From: Mycobacterium intracellulare ATCC 13950
GTDB taxonomy: Bacteria > Actinomycetota > Actinomycetes > Mycobacteriales > Mycobacteriaceae
Assembly: GCF_000277125.1 (NCBI RefSeq)
Contig: NC_016946.1
Location: 3,348,001 to 3,412,000 of the forward strand
Direction of reading: 5' to 3'
Length of the DNA: 64,000 nucleotides
This document shows positions 43,632 through 55,734 of this stretch, piece by piece. The translations under genes and the position numbers were made by a program. The number at the start of each line of letters is the position of its first letter. The first letter of the stretch is position 1. The notes under the pieces were generated by a model. That model was given only the letters and a program-made list of their open reading frames with translations. It did not search any database and had not been told where the DNA came from.

Positions 43632-45068
43632 TCACCATTCGATGTATCGGACCACGTAGGGGGTCATGCCGCTGGTGCGCACCGGGGCGACGCGAACCTT
43701 CAACCCGATGTCGGGAGCCTCGAGCATCTGCCCGTCACCGAGGTAGATCGTCACGTGCTGGCTGCCGCCCGGGCCGTAGAAGATGACGTCGCCGCGGCGC
43801 ATCTGCGAGGACGGGATCTTGCGGCCGAGGTTGTACTGCGAGCCCGAGTAGTGAGGCAGCTTGATGCCCACCCCGGCGAACGAGTACAGGACCAGGCCCG
43901 AACAGTCGAAACCGGTGATGCCGGCCCCGGAGTCGATCCCCTTGCTCGGGCCGGCCGCGTTGCCGCCGCCCCAGGAGTAGGGCACGCCGATCTGCGACAT
44001 GCCGCGCCGGATCACGTACTCGGTGGCCTGCCGGCCGTACACCCGGGGAATGCGCCCCCCGACCCCGCCCGGCGCCGCGTTGGTGATGCCGGTGTCGTCG
44101 GGCTTGAGGATGCCCAGCTGCTGCAGGAAGTTGCGGCCGAGACCGGCGGTGACCTGTGTCGAGGTGGCCGAGATGCCCAGCACCTGGTTGATCACCGCGA
44201 TCGGGTCGCCGGGGATGTTGGCGCTCGGGACCATCGGCAGCGTGGGGTCCCAGGCGCCGTCCCACTGGCGGGCCCCGGACGACGGCGCCGCCCCGCCGGG
44301 CGTTCCCGTCTCCCAGCGATCGCCCGACGCCGGGGAGCCGCCCGAACCTTGCCGGGCGGCCGCCTCCCGCTTGGCCGCCTCGAGCTTGGCCTGCGCCTGG
44401 TTCCTCTCGGCGGCCAGCCGGATCATGTCCTCGCGCTGTTCGTCGAACTTCTGCCGGGAATTGGCCAGCGCCGCCACGGCGGCATCCTGGCTGGACTTGG
44501 CGTCGGCGGCGGCCTTGTCGGCGTTCTGCTTGGCCAGCCGCGCCGCCGATTCCTTGTTCAGCTGCTCGGTGCGGGCCTGCTGCAGCTTGGCCATCACGGT
44601 CTGCGAACTGGCGGTCAGGCTCTTGGCGGCGGCCTCGGTGGCGATGATGTCGTCGGGGCTGCTGGCGGTCAGGTAGCTGCTCGACGGTCCGTTCATATAG
44701 GCGGCCGCGGCGAACGTGTTGAAGCGCTGCTGCGCCCCGGCGATCGCCGCGTTGGCGTCCTTGACCGCCTGCTGGCTGGTCTCCAGATCGTGTTGGGCGG
44801 TGGCCACGTTGTCCCGGGCGGTCTCCACATCGACGAGGGCCTTGTTGACGCTTTCCTGTTCGGTCTGAATTTCGGCGCTCAGGTTCTGCAGGCGCTGGTT
44901 GGCCTTGGCGACGTTCGCGATCAGTGCCGCGAGATTGTCGGCGGCGGGGTCAGCCTCCGCCAGTCCCGGGGTGCACACCAAGAGGGCCACGCTCAACACC
45001 GATGGCACGACGGGCCGGAGCAATCTTGCGGTCGGTCGCGCGGAAGACCCCCAGCGTGTGCGTCTCAT
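43632..45068 (-). CDS. ripA: NlpC/P60 peptidoglycan endopeptidase RipA
   Basis: Major cell-separation peptidoglycan hydrolase, 478 residues from ATG 45068. The signal peptide ends near GLAEADP. Residues about 40-240 form a coiled coil rich in Ala, Gln and Lys, which in RipA autoinhibits the active site. A Gly/Pro/Ser linker is followed by the NlpC/P60 domain, with Cys389 in GFDCSGLVLY and His438 in GSQHVTIYLGDG. Followed by ripB. The frame opens earlier at 45119, but the signal peptide argues for 45068. Confidence 0.95.
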   Translation of the reverse strand: MRRTRWGSSARPTARLLRPVVPSVLSVALLVCTPGLAEADPAADNLAALIANVAKANQRLQNLSAEIQTEQESVNKALVDVETARDNVATAQHDLETSQQAVKDANAAIAGAQQRFNTFAAAAYMNGPSSSYLTASSPDDIIATEAAAKSLTASSQTVMAKLQQARTEQLNKESAARLAKQNADKAAADAKSSQDAAVAALANSRQKFDEQREDMIRLAAERNQAQAKLEAAKREAAARQGSGGSPASGDRWETGTPGGAAPSSGARQWDGAWDPTLPMVPSANIPGDPIAVINQVLGISATSTQVTAGLGRNFLQQLGILKPDDTGITNAAPGGVGGRIPRVYGRQATEYVIRRGMSQIGVPYSWGGGNAAGPSKGIDSGAGITGFDCSGLVLYSFAGVGIKLPHYSGSQYNLGRKIPSSQMRRGDVIFYGPGGSQHVTIYLGDGQMLEAPDIGLKVRVAPVRTSGMTPYVVRYIEW

Positions 45069-45270
45069 TCGACTAGGTCTCCTACGGCTCGACGCGACGG
45101 GCGGCGCCGGCCACAGCATTCTCGTAAGGCGCCAAAGACAACACCAGCATCATTTGCACCGTACGTCACACAGGTGGGCGTGCAAACGCTCCACCGAAAT
45201 CGCACTCTCTACGTGCGTTTAATGTGACCGAACGGTGACCTGGCCCGTTTGCCGAATTAGCCGCGAGTCG

Positions 45271-45843
45271 TCAGGACCCGGTGTTGGCCTCGGCGTCCTC
45301 AGCGGTCGCCGACTCGTCCGAGGTTGCTGAGCGCTCGCCGCGCACCTGCAGCAATCGGGTGCCGACGGCCGCGGCGAAGACCGCGATCAACAGGAAGATC
45401 GTCAGGCCGGTCCAGGGAAACTCGGGCGTGTCGAGCTCGTGCAGGAAATGTTGCGCCGAGACCACAGGGTTGCCCGTCTTCGCGATGTCCTCGCCGGCCT
45501 CGAGGGTGACGCGCGGGAACTGCGTGCTGTAGCTGCCGACGTAACTCGGGCTCAGCGTCAGGACGGTGGCGTCGTGGTAGTCGGCGCCGACCACGGTCGA
45601 GATGTCGCGCAGCGGGGTGTCGTTCGGGGGGTTGTGGTCGAGCAGCACGATCTTGAGGTTGATGCCGTCGGCGTGCGCCTGGTTGACCACCTCGAGCAAA
45701 CCGGGCATGGCCGCCGGCGGCGCGCTGACCCCGGTGGCGGCGACCTGGGCCTTGATCATCGTCATGTCGACGTCCACCGGAATGTAGGCGGGAAGGACCG
45801 GAACCGTTTGCGGCGGCGGTCCGAAAGAAACGTGCCCGGTCAT
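45271..45843 (-). CDS. Rv1476-like membrane protein
   Basis: Protein of about 190 residues from MTGHVSFGPP at 45843; an in-frame ATG at 45873 is possible. A mixed soluble N-terminal domain (YIPVDVDMTMIKAQVAATG ... VVLTLSPSYVGSYS) resembles a small TPM/DUF6676-type fold. A single helix near the C-terminus (LTIFLLIAVFAAAVGTRLL) leaves an acidic cytosolic tail (DESATAEDAEANTGS). It is upstream of ripA on the same strand and divergent from acn, as in M. tuberculosis. Function unknown. Confidence 0.8.
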   Translation of the reverse strand: MTGHVSFGPPPQTVPVLPAYIPVDVDMTMIKAQVAATGVSAPPAAMPGLLEVVNQAHADGINLKIVLLDHNPPNDTPLRDISTVVGADYHDATVLTLSPSYVGSYSTQFPRVTLEAGEDIAKTGNPVVSAQHFLHELDTPEFPWTGLTIFLLIAVFAAAVGTRLLQVRGERSATSDESATAEDAEANTGS

Positions 45844-46102
45844 CTGCGCCTCCTGCGGTAGTGCTAGAGGCACCGTACGCGACGCGCGGGCGCCGCATCG
45901 CGCCCGGCGCCGATCGCGCCGCGTTCATCCCGGCGAGATTCGGGCGCACGCGAAGGTTTAACCGGCGGCCACCGCGATAAGACTGCAATCAGGACTGCCG
46001 TAGTAATGCAGGACAAGCGTACTGTTAAAGTTGCATGATCGTTTTGGACGATCCGCCGACACTCAGCCCGTCGGCGCTAGAACTAAATCCTTGGGAGTTG
46101 AA

Positions 46103-48940
<2,838 letters not shown>

Positions 48941-48962
48941 CGCGAGACCGGCCCAGCCACTC

Positions 48963-49538
48963 GTGCCCAAAGTCAGCGAGGACCATCTGGCGGCTCGCCG
49001 CCGCCAGATCCTCGACGGCGCCCGCCGCTGCTTTGCCGAATTCGGCTACGACAAGGCGACGGTGCGCCGCCTGGAGAAGGCGATCGGGATGTCGCGCGGC
49101 GCGATCTTCCACCATTTCCGGGACAAGGACGCGCTGTTTTTCGCACTCGCCCACGAGGACGCCGAGCGGATGGCCGACGTGGCCTCCCGCGCGGGACTGA
49201 TCCAGGTGATGCGGGACATGCTGGCCGCGCCCGACCAGTTCGACTGGCTGGCCACCAGATTGGAGATCGCCCGCAAGCTGCGCAACGATCCCGCGTTCAG
49301 CCGCGGCTGGGCGGAGCGTTCGGCCGAGCTGGCGGCGGCGACCACCGATCGGTTGCGCCGGCAGACGGAGGCACACCGGGTGCGCGACGACGTGCCCGGC
49401 GACGTACTGCAGTGCTATCTGGAGTTGGTGCTCGACGGCCTGGTCGCCCGGCTGGCGTCCGGCGAGGACCCGCAACGCCTGGCCTTGGTGCTCGACCTGG
49501 TCGAGAACTCGATGCGGCGCAACGGTTCTCGAGGTTAG
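48963..49538 (+). CDS. acnR: TetR-family regulator, AcnR-like
   Basis: Repressor-type regulator of 191 residues. The N-terminal helix-turn-helix is ARRCFAEFGYDKATVRRLEK ... GMSRGAIFHHFRDKDALFF, typical TetR. The C-terminal ligand domain is all-helical. GTG 48963 start. It is located directly after acn, like Rv1474c in M. tuberculosis and acnR in corynebacteria, where the protein represses acn. Its 3' end overlaps the convergent small HTH gene by 4 bases. Confidence 0.88.
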   Translation: MPKVSEDHLAARRRQILDGARRCFAEFGYDKATVRRLEKAIGMSRGAIFHHFRDKDALFFALAHEDAERMADVASRAGLIQVMRDMLAAPDQFDWLATRLEIARKLRNDPAFSRGWAERSAELAAATTDRLRRQTEAHRVRDDVPGDVLQCYLELVLDGLVARLASGEDPQRLALVLDLVENSMRRNGSRG

Positions 49539-49744
49539 GCCCGCGCCGCCTTCGCGGTCCGGTTGGGGCCGCCGCGGCTGCGCATCGTGGTACCCGACTC
49601 CCGCAGCAGGCTGTGGATCGACCCGTACGACCTACCGGTCGTGGCAACCAGGCTGCGGATGCTGGCCCCGCCTTCGTAGGCGTGGCGCAGCTCGTCCAAC
49701 AACTGGTCGCGCGCCTTGGCCGACCTGTGCATTGCTCTTCTCAT
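49535..49744 (-). CDS. Small helix-turn-helix protein, Rv1473A-like
   Basis: Protein of 69 residues starting MRRAMHRSAKARDQLLDELR at 49744. A Sin/Hin-type HTH is visible in YEGGASIRSLVATTGRSYGS followed by IHSLLRESGTTMRSRGG, and the C-terminus is basic. Length and position between the ABC-F gene and acnR match Rv1473A. The same frame is open to 49906, but the extra part is not conserved-looking. Likely a DNA-binding regulator; target unknown. Confidence 0.8.
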   Translation of the reverse strand: MRRAMHRSAKARDQLLDELRHAYEGGASIRSLVATTGRSYGSIHSLLRESGTTMRSRGGPNRTAKAARA

Positions 49745-49880
49745 GGCTCCTCCGACACCGGGACACGACCGCAAGAAACCTAGAGTAAGAAGCCGTCGTC
49801 GACCGCGGGCGAATTTCGCCAAATCGCCTTGGGGCGCTTGCCGCCAGTGGCGATCGCAAGCGCGACCGCCGCAGAGTCCA

Positions 49881-49900
49881 AGCCGGGCGCAGCGGGTCGC
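49881..49900. repeat. 20-bp repeat, copy 1
   Basis: GCCGGGCGCAGCGGGTCGCC occurs here, just beyond the 3' end of the ABC-F gene, and again identically at 56501-56520 just beyond the second DUF5666-type gene. Relative orientation to the upstream gene differs. Confidence 0.7.
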
Positions 49901-49915
49901 CACCATCAGGCCAAG

Positions 49916-51553
49916 TCAGGCGAGCTCGATGAGATCCCGGTATTCGTCGGACCAGTAGTCCTCGGTGCCGTCCGGTAGCAGCACCACTCGTTGCGGGTCG
50001 AGGGCCTCGGCGGCGCCGGGGTCGTGCGTCACCAGCACCACCGCGCCCCGATAACTGCGCAGCGCGTCGAGCACCTGCTCGCGCGACGCCGGATCGAGGT
50101 TGTTCGTCGGTTCGTCGAGCAACAAGACGTTGGCGGTCGACGCCACCAAACCGGCCAGCGCGAGCCGGGTTTTCTCACCGCCGGACAGCGTGCCCGCCAT
50201 TTGGTCGAGCTGCGGACCGCTGAACATGAACGCGCCCAGCAGGCCGCGCAGGTCCTGCTCGCCCGAATCCGGGGCGGCGTGGCGGATGTTGTCCCACACG
50301 CTCGCGTCGTTGTCGAGGGTGTCGTGCTCCTGCGCGAAGTAGCCGATCCGCAGGCCGTGCCCGGGCTCGAGCCCTCCGGTGTCGGGGGCCTCGGTGCCGG
50401 CCAGCAGCCTCAGCAGTGTGGTCTTGCCGGCGCCGTTGAGCCCCAGCACCACCACCCGCGAGCCGCGGTCGATCGCCAGATCGACACCGGTGAACACCTC
50501 CAGCGACCCGTAGGACTTGCTCAGCCCCTTGGCGACCAGCGGCGTGCGCCCGCACGCGGCCGGCGTCGGGAACTTGATGCGGGCCACCTTGTCGGCGACG
50601 CGCTCCTCGTCGAGCGCGGCCATCATCCGGTCGGCGCGGCGCAACATGTTCTGGGCGGCAACGGCTTTGGTGGCCTTGGCGCCGAGCTTCGCGGCCTGGG
50701 TGCGCAGCGCGGCGGCCTTGCGTTCGGCGTTGGCGCGCTCCCGGCGGCGGCGCTGCTCGTCGGTCGCGCGCGCGTCGAGGTATTTCTGCCAGCCCATGTT
50801 GTAGACGTCGGCCTCGCCGCGCACGGCATCCAGAAACCACACCCGGTTGACGACGTCGGCGAGCAATTCGACGTTGTGGCTGATGATCACCAGCCCGCCG
50901 GTGTGGGCCCGCAGGAAATCGCGCAACCAGCCGATGGAATCCGCATCGAGGTGGTTGGTGGGCTCGTCGAGCAACAGCGTGGTCTCCGAGCCCGAGGTTC
51001 CCGCTCCGCCCTCGGAGGCGGCGAACAGGATGCGCGCCAATTCCACCCGGCGGCGCTGCCCCCCGGACAGGGTGCGCAGCTGCTGGGTCAGCACCCGTTC
51101 CGGCAGGCCGAGACTGGCGCAGATGCGGCTGGCTTCGCTCTCCGCGCCGTAGCCGCCCAGGGCCACGAAACGCTCCTCGAGCTGCCCGTACCGACGGATC
51201 GCGCGGTCGCGGGCGTCGTCGTCGGCGACCTCGGCCATCAACGCCTGCTGCTTTTCCAGGTCGGTGAGCAACACGTCCAACCCGCGGGCCGACAGGACCC
51301 GGTCGCGGGCCAGCACGTCGAGGTCGCCCTCTTTGGGATCCTGTGGCAGATAACCGATTTCGCCTGTGCGGGTGATCGACCCGGCGTACGGCTCGGTCTC
51401 CCCCGCCAGGATGCGCAGGGTGGTGGTCTTGCCGGCGCCGTTGCGGCCGACCAGGCCGATGCGGTCGCCGGGCTGGACCCGCAGATCGGGGCCGTCGGGC
51501 GAGAGCAGGATGCGCGCGCCAGCGCGGACCTCCAGGTCCGTGGCCGTGATCAC
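49916..51553 (-). CDS. ABC-F family ATPase, Rv1473-like
   Basis: Soluble ABC-F protein of 545 residues with two nucleotide-binding domains and no membrane helices. NBD1: Walker A GLVGRNGAGKTT, signature LSGGQRRRVELARIL, Walker B TLLLDEPTNHLD. A basic Arg/Ala-rich linker (about residues 240-300) follows. NBD2: VLGLNGAGKTT, LSGGEKTRLALAG, VLLLDEPTNNLD. ABC-F proteins act on the ribosome in translation control or antibiotic protection. It lies 27 bases downstream of echA12. Whether it confers macrolide tolerance cannot be judged from sequence. Confidence 0.93.
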   Translation of the reverse strand: MITATDLEVRAGARILLSPDGPDLRVQPGDRIGLVGRNGAGKTTTLRILAGETEPYAGSITRTGEIGYLPQDPKEGDLDVLARDRVLSARGLDVLLTDLEKQQALMAEVADDDARDRAIRRYGQLEERFVALGGYGAESEASRICASLGLPERVLTQQLRTLSGGQRRRVELARILFAASEGGAGTSGSETTLLLDEPTNHLDADSIGWLRDFLRAHTGGLVIISHNVELLADVVNRVWFLDAVRGEADVYNMGWQKYLDARATDEQRRRRERANAERKAAALRTQAAKLGAKATKAVAAQNMLRRADRMMAALDEERVADKVARIKFPTPAACGRTPLVAKGLSKSYGSLEVFTGVDLAIDRGSRVVVLGLNGAGKTTLLRLLAGTEAPDTGGLEPGHGLRIGYFAQEHDTLDNDASVWDNIRHAAPDSGEQDLRGLLGAFMFSGPQLDQMAGTLSGGEKTRLALAGLVASTANVLLLDEPTNNLDPASREQVLDALRSYRGAVVLVTHDPGAAEALDPQRVVLLPDGTEDYWSDEYRDLIELA

Positions 51554-51580
51554 GATCGCTCTCCCGAGTTGAAAAGACGC

Positions 51581-52390
51581 CTATTTGTCGTCGGTGAATA
51601 CCGCTGGTCGTCGTTCTGCGCGTGCGGCAACCGCTTCTTCGAAGTTGGCGGTGAGCAGGCGGACGAAAAGCTGTCCCAAGCCTTCGGCTTGCATGTGCCC
51701 TTCCAGGCTACCGGCGTCCAGTCCACTCCACAGCGTGCGCTTGGTCAACTCGACGCCCGGCCGCGAGAACGCCGCGATCCGCGCGGCGATGGCGTAGCAG
51801 GTGTCCAGCAGCTGCTTGTCGGGCACCTGGCAGGACACCAGCCCGATGCGCTCGGCCTCCTCGGCGGTGATGTCGCGCCCGGTCAGCATGATCTCGAACG
51901 CCCGCGACGACCCGATAGCCCGCGGCAGCAGGTAGGACAACCCCAGTTCGCTGGCCGTCAGCCCGTTGTTGATGCCGGCGGCGCGGAAGTACGCGGTGGT
52001 GGAGGCCACGCGGATGTCGGCGGCCAGCGCCAGGCACAGGCCGCCGCCGATGGCGGGGCCGTTGACCGCGGCGATCACCGGCTGGTGCAACCGGCGCAAA
52101 CCCAGGATGACCTCGTCGAGAATCTCCATGGAGCGCAGCGCATAGGTGGGGCGGGTCAGCCCCTCGACGTGGGGCACCGAGCCCGCGGACTTGTGATCAG
52201 CCCCCGAGGAAAAGCCCCGGCCGGCCCCGGTGAGGACGACAACGCGCACCGCGTTGTCGTACCTGACCTTTTCCAGGGCCTCCTTGAGCGGGACCATGAC
52301 ATCGAACGCCATGGAGTTCATCCGCTCGGGCCGGTTGAGGGTTATCAGCGCGACGCCGGGCCGCGGGTGGTCCACCAGTACCAAACTCAC
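51581..52390 (-). CDS. echA12: Enoyl-CoA hydratase/isomerase EchA12
   Basis: Crotonase-fold enzyme of 269 residues. The oxyanion-hole segments are SSGADHKS and AAVNGPAIGGGLCLALAADI. The family normally uses two Glu residues; the second region here is AAGINNGLTASELGLSYLLP, with Glu in SELG. It likely acts in beta-oxidation or lipid remodelling. The order thioredoxin-echA12-ABC-F on one strand matches Rv1471-Rv1472-Rv1473. Confidence 0.9.
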   Translation of the reverse strand: MSLVLVDHPRPGVALITLNRPERMNSMAFDVMVPLKEALEKVRYDNAVRVVVLTGAGRGFSSGADHKSAGSVPHVEGLTRPTYALRSMEILDEVILGLRRLHQPVIAAVNGPAIGGGLCLALAADIRVASTTAYFRAAGINNGLTASELGLSYLLPRAIGSSRAFEIMLTGRDITAEEAERIGLVSCQVPDKQLLDTCYAIAARIAAFSRPGVELTKRTLWSGLDAGSLEGHMQAEGLGQLFVRLLTANFEEAVAARAERRPAVFTDDK

Positions 52391-52433
52391 CCATGCAACC
52401 TAGCGCGTGGCCGACGCCGGCGCGGTGTCGCGC

Positions 52434-52814
52434 TTACTCGGCCGGGCCGGCTTCGGCGGCGTCGACGTCGAACGCCCGGACCTGCTGAACCAGGTCCTCC
52501 AGCGCGGCGGGAGGCAGCGCACCCGGCTGGTTGAACAGCAGTTTGCCCTTCTTGAAGGCCATCAGCGTGGGGATGGACCGGATCTGGGCGGCCGCGGCCA
52601 GCTGCTGTTCGGCCTCGGTGTCGACCTTGGCGTGCACGATGTCGGGGTGTTTCTCCGAGGAGGCCTGGAACGTGGGGCCGAACTGGCGGCAAGGACCACA
52701 CCAGGACGCCCAGAAGTCGACGAGCACGATGTCGTTGCCCTCGATGGTTTCGTTGAACTTCTCAGCGGTGAGATCGAGTGTTGTCACATTTGCGGTAACG
52801 CCCGGCGCCGACAC
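52434..52814 (-). CDS. trxB1: Thioredoxin (Rv1471-type)
   Basis: Disulfide reductase of 126 residues, cytosolic. The active site is VDFWASWCGPCRQFGP and the cis-proline is in RSIPTLMAF. GTG start at 52814. Although M. tuberculosis annotation names the orthologue trxB1, it is a thioredoxin, not a reductase. It is divergent from fadE15, with 118 bases between, where both promoters must lie. An acidic C-terminal tail (DVDAAEAGPAE) extends beyond the fold. Confidence 0.95.
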   Translation of the reverse strand: MSAPGVTANVTTLDLTAEKFNETIEGNDIVLVDFWASWCGPCRQFGPTFQASSEKHPDIVHAKVDTEAEQQLAAAAQIRSIPTLMAFKKGKLLFNQPGALPPAALEDLVQQVRAFDVDAAEAGPAE

Positions 52815-52932
52815 GGTGTTCCCGCTCCGCCGGCGCCGCGCCCGGCGCTGGTTACGGTTGCGTACGTTTTCCCGCGTCCGACAGACTGGGCCTGACCATC
52901 CGCCGCCTCAATGAACCAGCGAGGGAATCGCG

Positions 52933-54762
52933 TTGGGCCACTACATCGCAAACGTCCGTGATCTCGAGTTCAACCTCTTCGAGGTCCTCGATATCGGCGC
53001 CGTCCTGGGCACCGGGGGCTACAGCGAACTCGACGAGGAGACGGTCCGCACGATATTGGCCGAGGCCGCCCGCCTCGCCGAGGGCCCGGTCGCCGAATCC
53101 TTCGCCTTCGCCGACCGCAACCCGCCGGAGTTCGACCCGGCCGAGCACACCATCAGCGTGCCCGACGAGCTGGCCAAGACGGTGCAGGCGATCAAGGAGG
53201 CCGGCTGGTGGCGGCTGATGCTGGCCGAGGAGATCGGCGGCATGGCCGCACCCCCGCCGCTGGCGTGGGGGGTCAACGAGATGATCATCTGCGCCAACCC
53301 GTCGGCGAACTTCTTCTGCCTCGGCCCGTTGATGGCCCAGGCCCTGTACATCGAGGGCAACGAGCAGCAGCGGCACTGGGCCGCCGAGGGCGTCGAGCGC
53401 GGCTGGGCGGCCACCATGGTGCTCACCGAACCCGACGCGGGTTCTGACGTCGGCGCCGGACGCGCCAAGGCCTTCGAACAGCCCGACGGCACCTGGCACA
53501 TCGAGGGCGTCAAGCGCTTCATCTCCGGCGGCGACGTGGGCGACACCGCCGAGAACATCTTCCACCTGGTGCTGGCCCGCCCCGAGGGCGCGGGTCCGGG
53601 CACAAAAGGCCTGAGCCTGTTCTATGTGCCCAACTATCTGTTCGACCCGGACACATTCGAACTCGGTTCGCGCAACGGGGTTTTCGTCACCGGCCTGGAA
53701 CACAAGATGGGCATCAAGTCCTCACCCACGTGCGAATTGACCTTTGGCGCAACCGATGTGCCCGCCGTCGGCTACTTGGTCGGCGACGTGCACCGGGGTA
53801 TCGCGCAGATGTTCACCGTGATCGAGCACGCGCGCATGACGATTGGCGTCAAGGCCGCCGGCACACTGTCCACCGGTTATCTGAACGCGCTGGCTTTCGC
53901 CAAGGAGCGGGTGCAAGGTGCGGACCTGACGCAAATGTCCGACAAGACCGCGCCGCGGGTCACGATCATCCACCACCCCGACGTGCGCCGCAGCCTGATG
54001 ACCCAGAAGGCCTACGCCGAGGGCCTGCGGGCGCTCTACATGTACGCCGCCGCACACCAGGATGACGCAGTGGCCCAACGTGTTTCGGGCGCCGATCACG
54101 ACATGGCGCACCGGATCGACGATCTGCTGCTGCCCATCGTCAAGGGCGTGAGCTCGGAGCGGGCCTACGAGGTGCTGACCGAATCGCTGCAGACACTGGG
54201 CGGTTCCGGCTTTTTGGCCGACTACCCGCTCGAGCAGTACATCCGCGATTCCAAGATCGACTCGCTCTACGAGGGCACCACCGCCATCCAGGCGCTCGAC
54301 TTCTTCTTCCGCAAGATCGTGCGCGATCGCGGCCAGGCCCTGCAGTTCCTGACGACTCAGATCACCGCGACCATCGACGACTGCGACGAGGCCCTCAAGC
54401 CGGTCGCCCAACTCCTGCAGACCGCGTACGACGACGTGACGGCGATGACGGGCGCACTGACCGGGTATCTGATGTCCGCCGCCCAACAGCCCACCGATAT
54501 CTACAAGGTGGGGCTGGCGTCGGTGCGGTTTCTACTCGCCGTGGGCGATCTGCTGATCGGCTGGCGATTGCTGGTGCAGGCCGGCGTCGCACACCGCGCG
54601 CTGACCGACGGCGCGGCGGGCGCTGACGAACCGTTCTATCAGGGCAAGGTCGCGACCGCGACGTTCTTCGCCAAGAACATGTTGCCGAAGCTGACCTCCC
54701 TGCGCACGGTCATCGAGGCCATCGACGACGAGATCATGAGGGTGCCCGAAGAGGCCTTCTGA
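52933..54762 (+). CDS. fadE15: Acyl-CoA dehydrogenase FadE15
   Basis: FAD-dependent acyl-CoA dehydrogenase of the long FadE5-like type, 609 residues. TTG start at 52933 with GAGGGA 5 bases before. FAD/substrate motifs are [25 protein letters not shown] and [20 protein letters not shown]. The catalytic Glu is in [10 protein letters not shown]. The C-terminal about 150 residues form the extra helical domain of this class. It acts in beta-oxidation of long-chain acyl-CoA. The position divergent from the thioredoxin matches Rv1467c. Confidence 0.94.
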   Translation: MGHYIANVRDLEFNLFEVLDIGAVLGTGGYSELDEETVRTILAEAARLAEGPVAESFAFADRNPPEFDPAEHTISVPDELAKTVQAIKEAGWWRLMLAEEIGGMAAPPPLAWGVNEMIICANPSANFFCLGPLMAQALYIEGNEQQRHWAAEGVERGWAATMVLTEPDAGSDVGAGRAKAFEQPDGTWHIEGVKRFISGGDVGDTAENIFHLVLARPEGAGPGTKGLSLFYVPNYLFDPDTFELGSRNGVFVTGLEHKMGIKSSPTCELTFGATDVPAVGYLVGDVHRGIAQMFTVIEHARMTIGVKAAGTLSTGYLNALAFAKERVQGADLTQMSDKTAPRVTIIHHPDVRRSLMTQKAYAEGLRALYMYAAAHQDDAVAQRVSGADHDMAHRIDDLLLPIVKGVSSERAYEVLTESLQTLGGSGFLADYPLEQYIRDSKIDSLYEGTTAIQALDFFFRKIVRDRGQALQFLTTQITATIDDCDEALKPVAQLLQTAYDDVTAMTGALTGYLMSAAQQPTDIYKVGLASVRFLLAVGDLLIGWRLLVQAGVAHRALTDGAAGADEPFYQGKVATATFFAKNMLPKLTSLRTVIEAIDDEIMRVPEEAF

Positions 54763-54835
54763 CGGTCACAGGTTACGCACAGCTCAAATGGGTAAACCAT
54801 GACGTTCGCTCTCACCGACGAATGGAGAAACGTTG

Positions 54836-55624
54836 ATGTCTGCCAGCTGTGCCGTGCCCCGGCTCACGCGCTTCGCGGTATTCGCGGTCGCGGGGGCCAC
54901 CGCCCTGTCCCTGTCCGCCTGCGGCTCGTCGAACAAATCCAGCTCCACCTCCACCTCGACCTCGACGTCGACGTCCACCGTGACCTCGGCGGCCCCCTCG
55001 TCCACCCCGAACGCCGAAGCTAAGGTCAGCGGCCTTATCGCGTCGGTGGCCGGCAACTCCATCCAGGTCACCAAGGAAGACAACGCGACCGCCGCGGTGA
55101 ACTTCACCTCGACCACCAAGATCACCGAGGCCGTTCCGGCCGGCCTGCCCGACGTGACCCAGGGCAGCTGCCTCAGCGTGAAGCCCACCGAGGGATCGGC
55201 GCCCGGGCAGCCGGTGACGGCCGCGAAGGTCAAGATCAGCGAGTCCGTCAACGGCACCTGCCCCAAACCGCACGAGTCCACCCCCGGCGGGGCCAGCAGC
55301 ACACCGCCGTCCGGCTCGCCGTCGCCGGCCCCCGCCAAGCCGGCCTGGGTGCGGGGTTCGGTTGCGTCGGTTTCGGGCAACACCATCAACCTGACCGGCA
55401 CGGATGCCAGCGGAAACACCACGCAGACGACGGTCACGGTCGACGACAAGACCAAATACACCAAGCAGACCAGCGCGAACACCGAAGCGATCGCGCCGGG
55501 CAAGTGCCTGTCCGCGCGCGGAACCACGGACAGCGGCGGCGCGCTGCAGGCGACGAGCATCAAGCTACGACAGGCCGTCGACGGCAAATGCGGCAAGCCC
55601 AAGCAGCCCGGCCAGGGTGGATGA
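54836..55624 (+). CDS. DUF5666-type lipoprotein with two tandem repeats
   Basis: Exported lipoprotein of about 262 residues. GGAGAAA precedes ATG 54836. The lipobox is LSAC (ATALSLSACGSS), followed by a Ser/Thr-rich linker of alternating ST. Two related beta-rich units follow: GLIASVAGNSIQVTK and GSVASVSGNTINLTG, each with a G-S/K-C-L-S segment and a later Cys, so two disulfides are likely. Function unknown; DUF5666 proteins are small envelope proteins. The next gene encodes a diverged paralogue. Confidence 0.8.
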   Translation: MSASCAVPRLTRFAVFAVAGATALSLSACGSSNKSSSTSTSTSTSTSTVTSAAPSSTPNAEAKVSGLIASVAGNSIQVTKEDNATAAVNFTSTTKITEAVPAGLPDVTQGSCLSVKPTEGSAPGQPVTAAKVKISESVNGTCPKPHESTPGGASSTPPSGSPSPAPAKPAWVRGSVASVSGNTINLTGTDASGNTTQTTVTVDDKTKYTKQTSANTEAIAPGKCLSARGTTDSGGALQATSIKLRQAVDGKCGKPKQPGQGG

Positions 55625-55734
55625 CCCAGGCTCGAGCCAGCTGAGATTGCCGTCACCGCCGGCGGGCGCGAGCGAAAACCGCGCCCGCCGGGGGTGATTG
55701 GCCACGAGGGCGAACATGTGATGGAGAAGAGTCT

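Noticed and set aside
52790..52806. Third copy of the GTAACGCC palindrome near the thioredoxin start
   Set aside because: Only GGTAACGCCC matches; no second arm follows.
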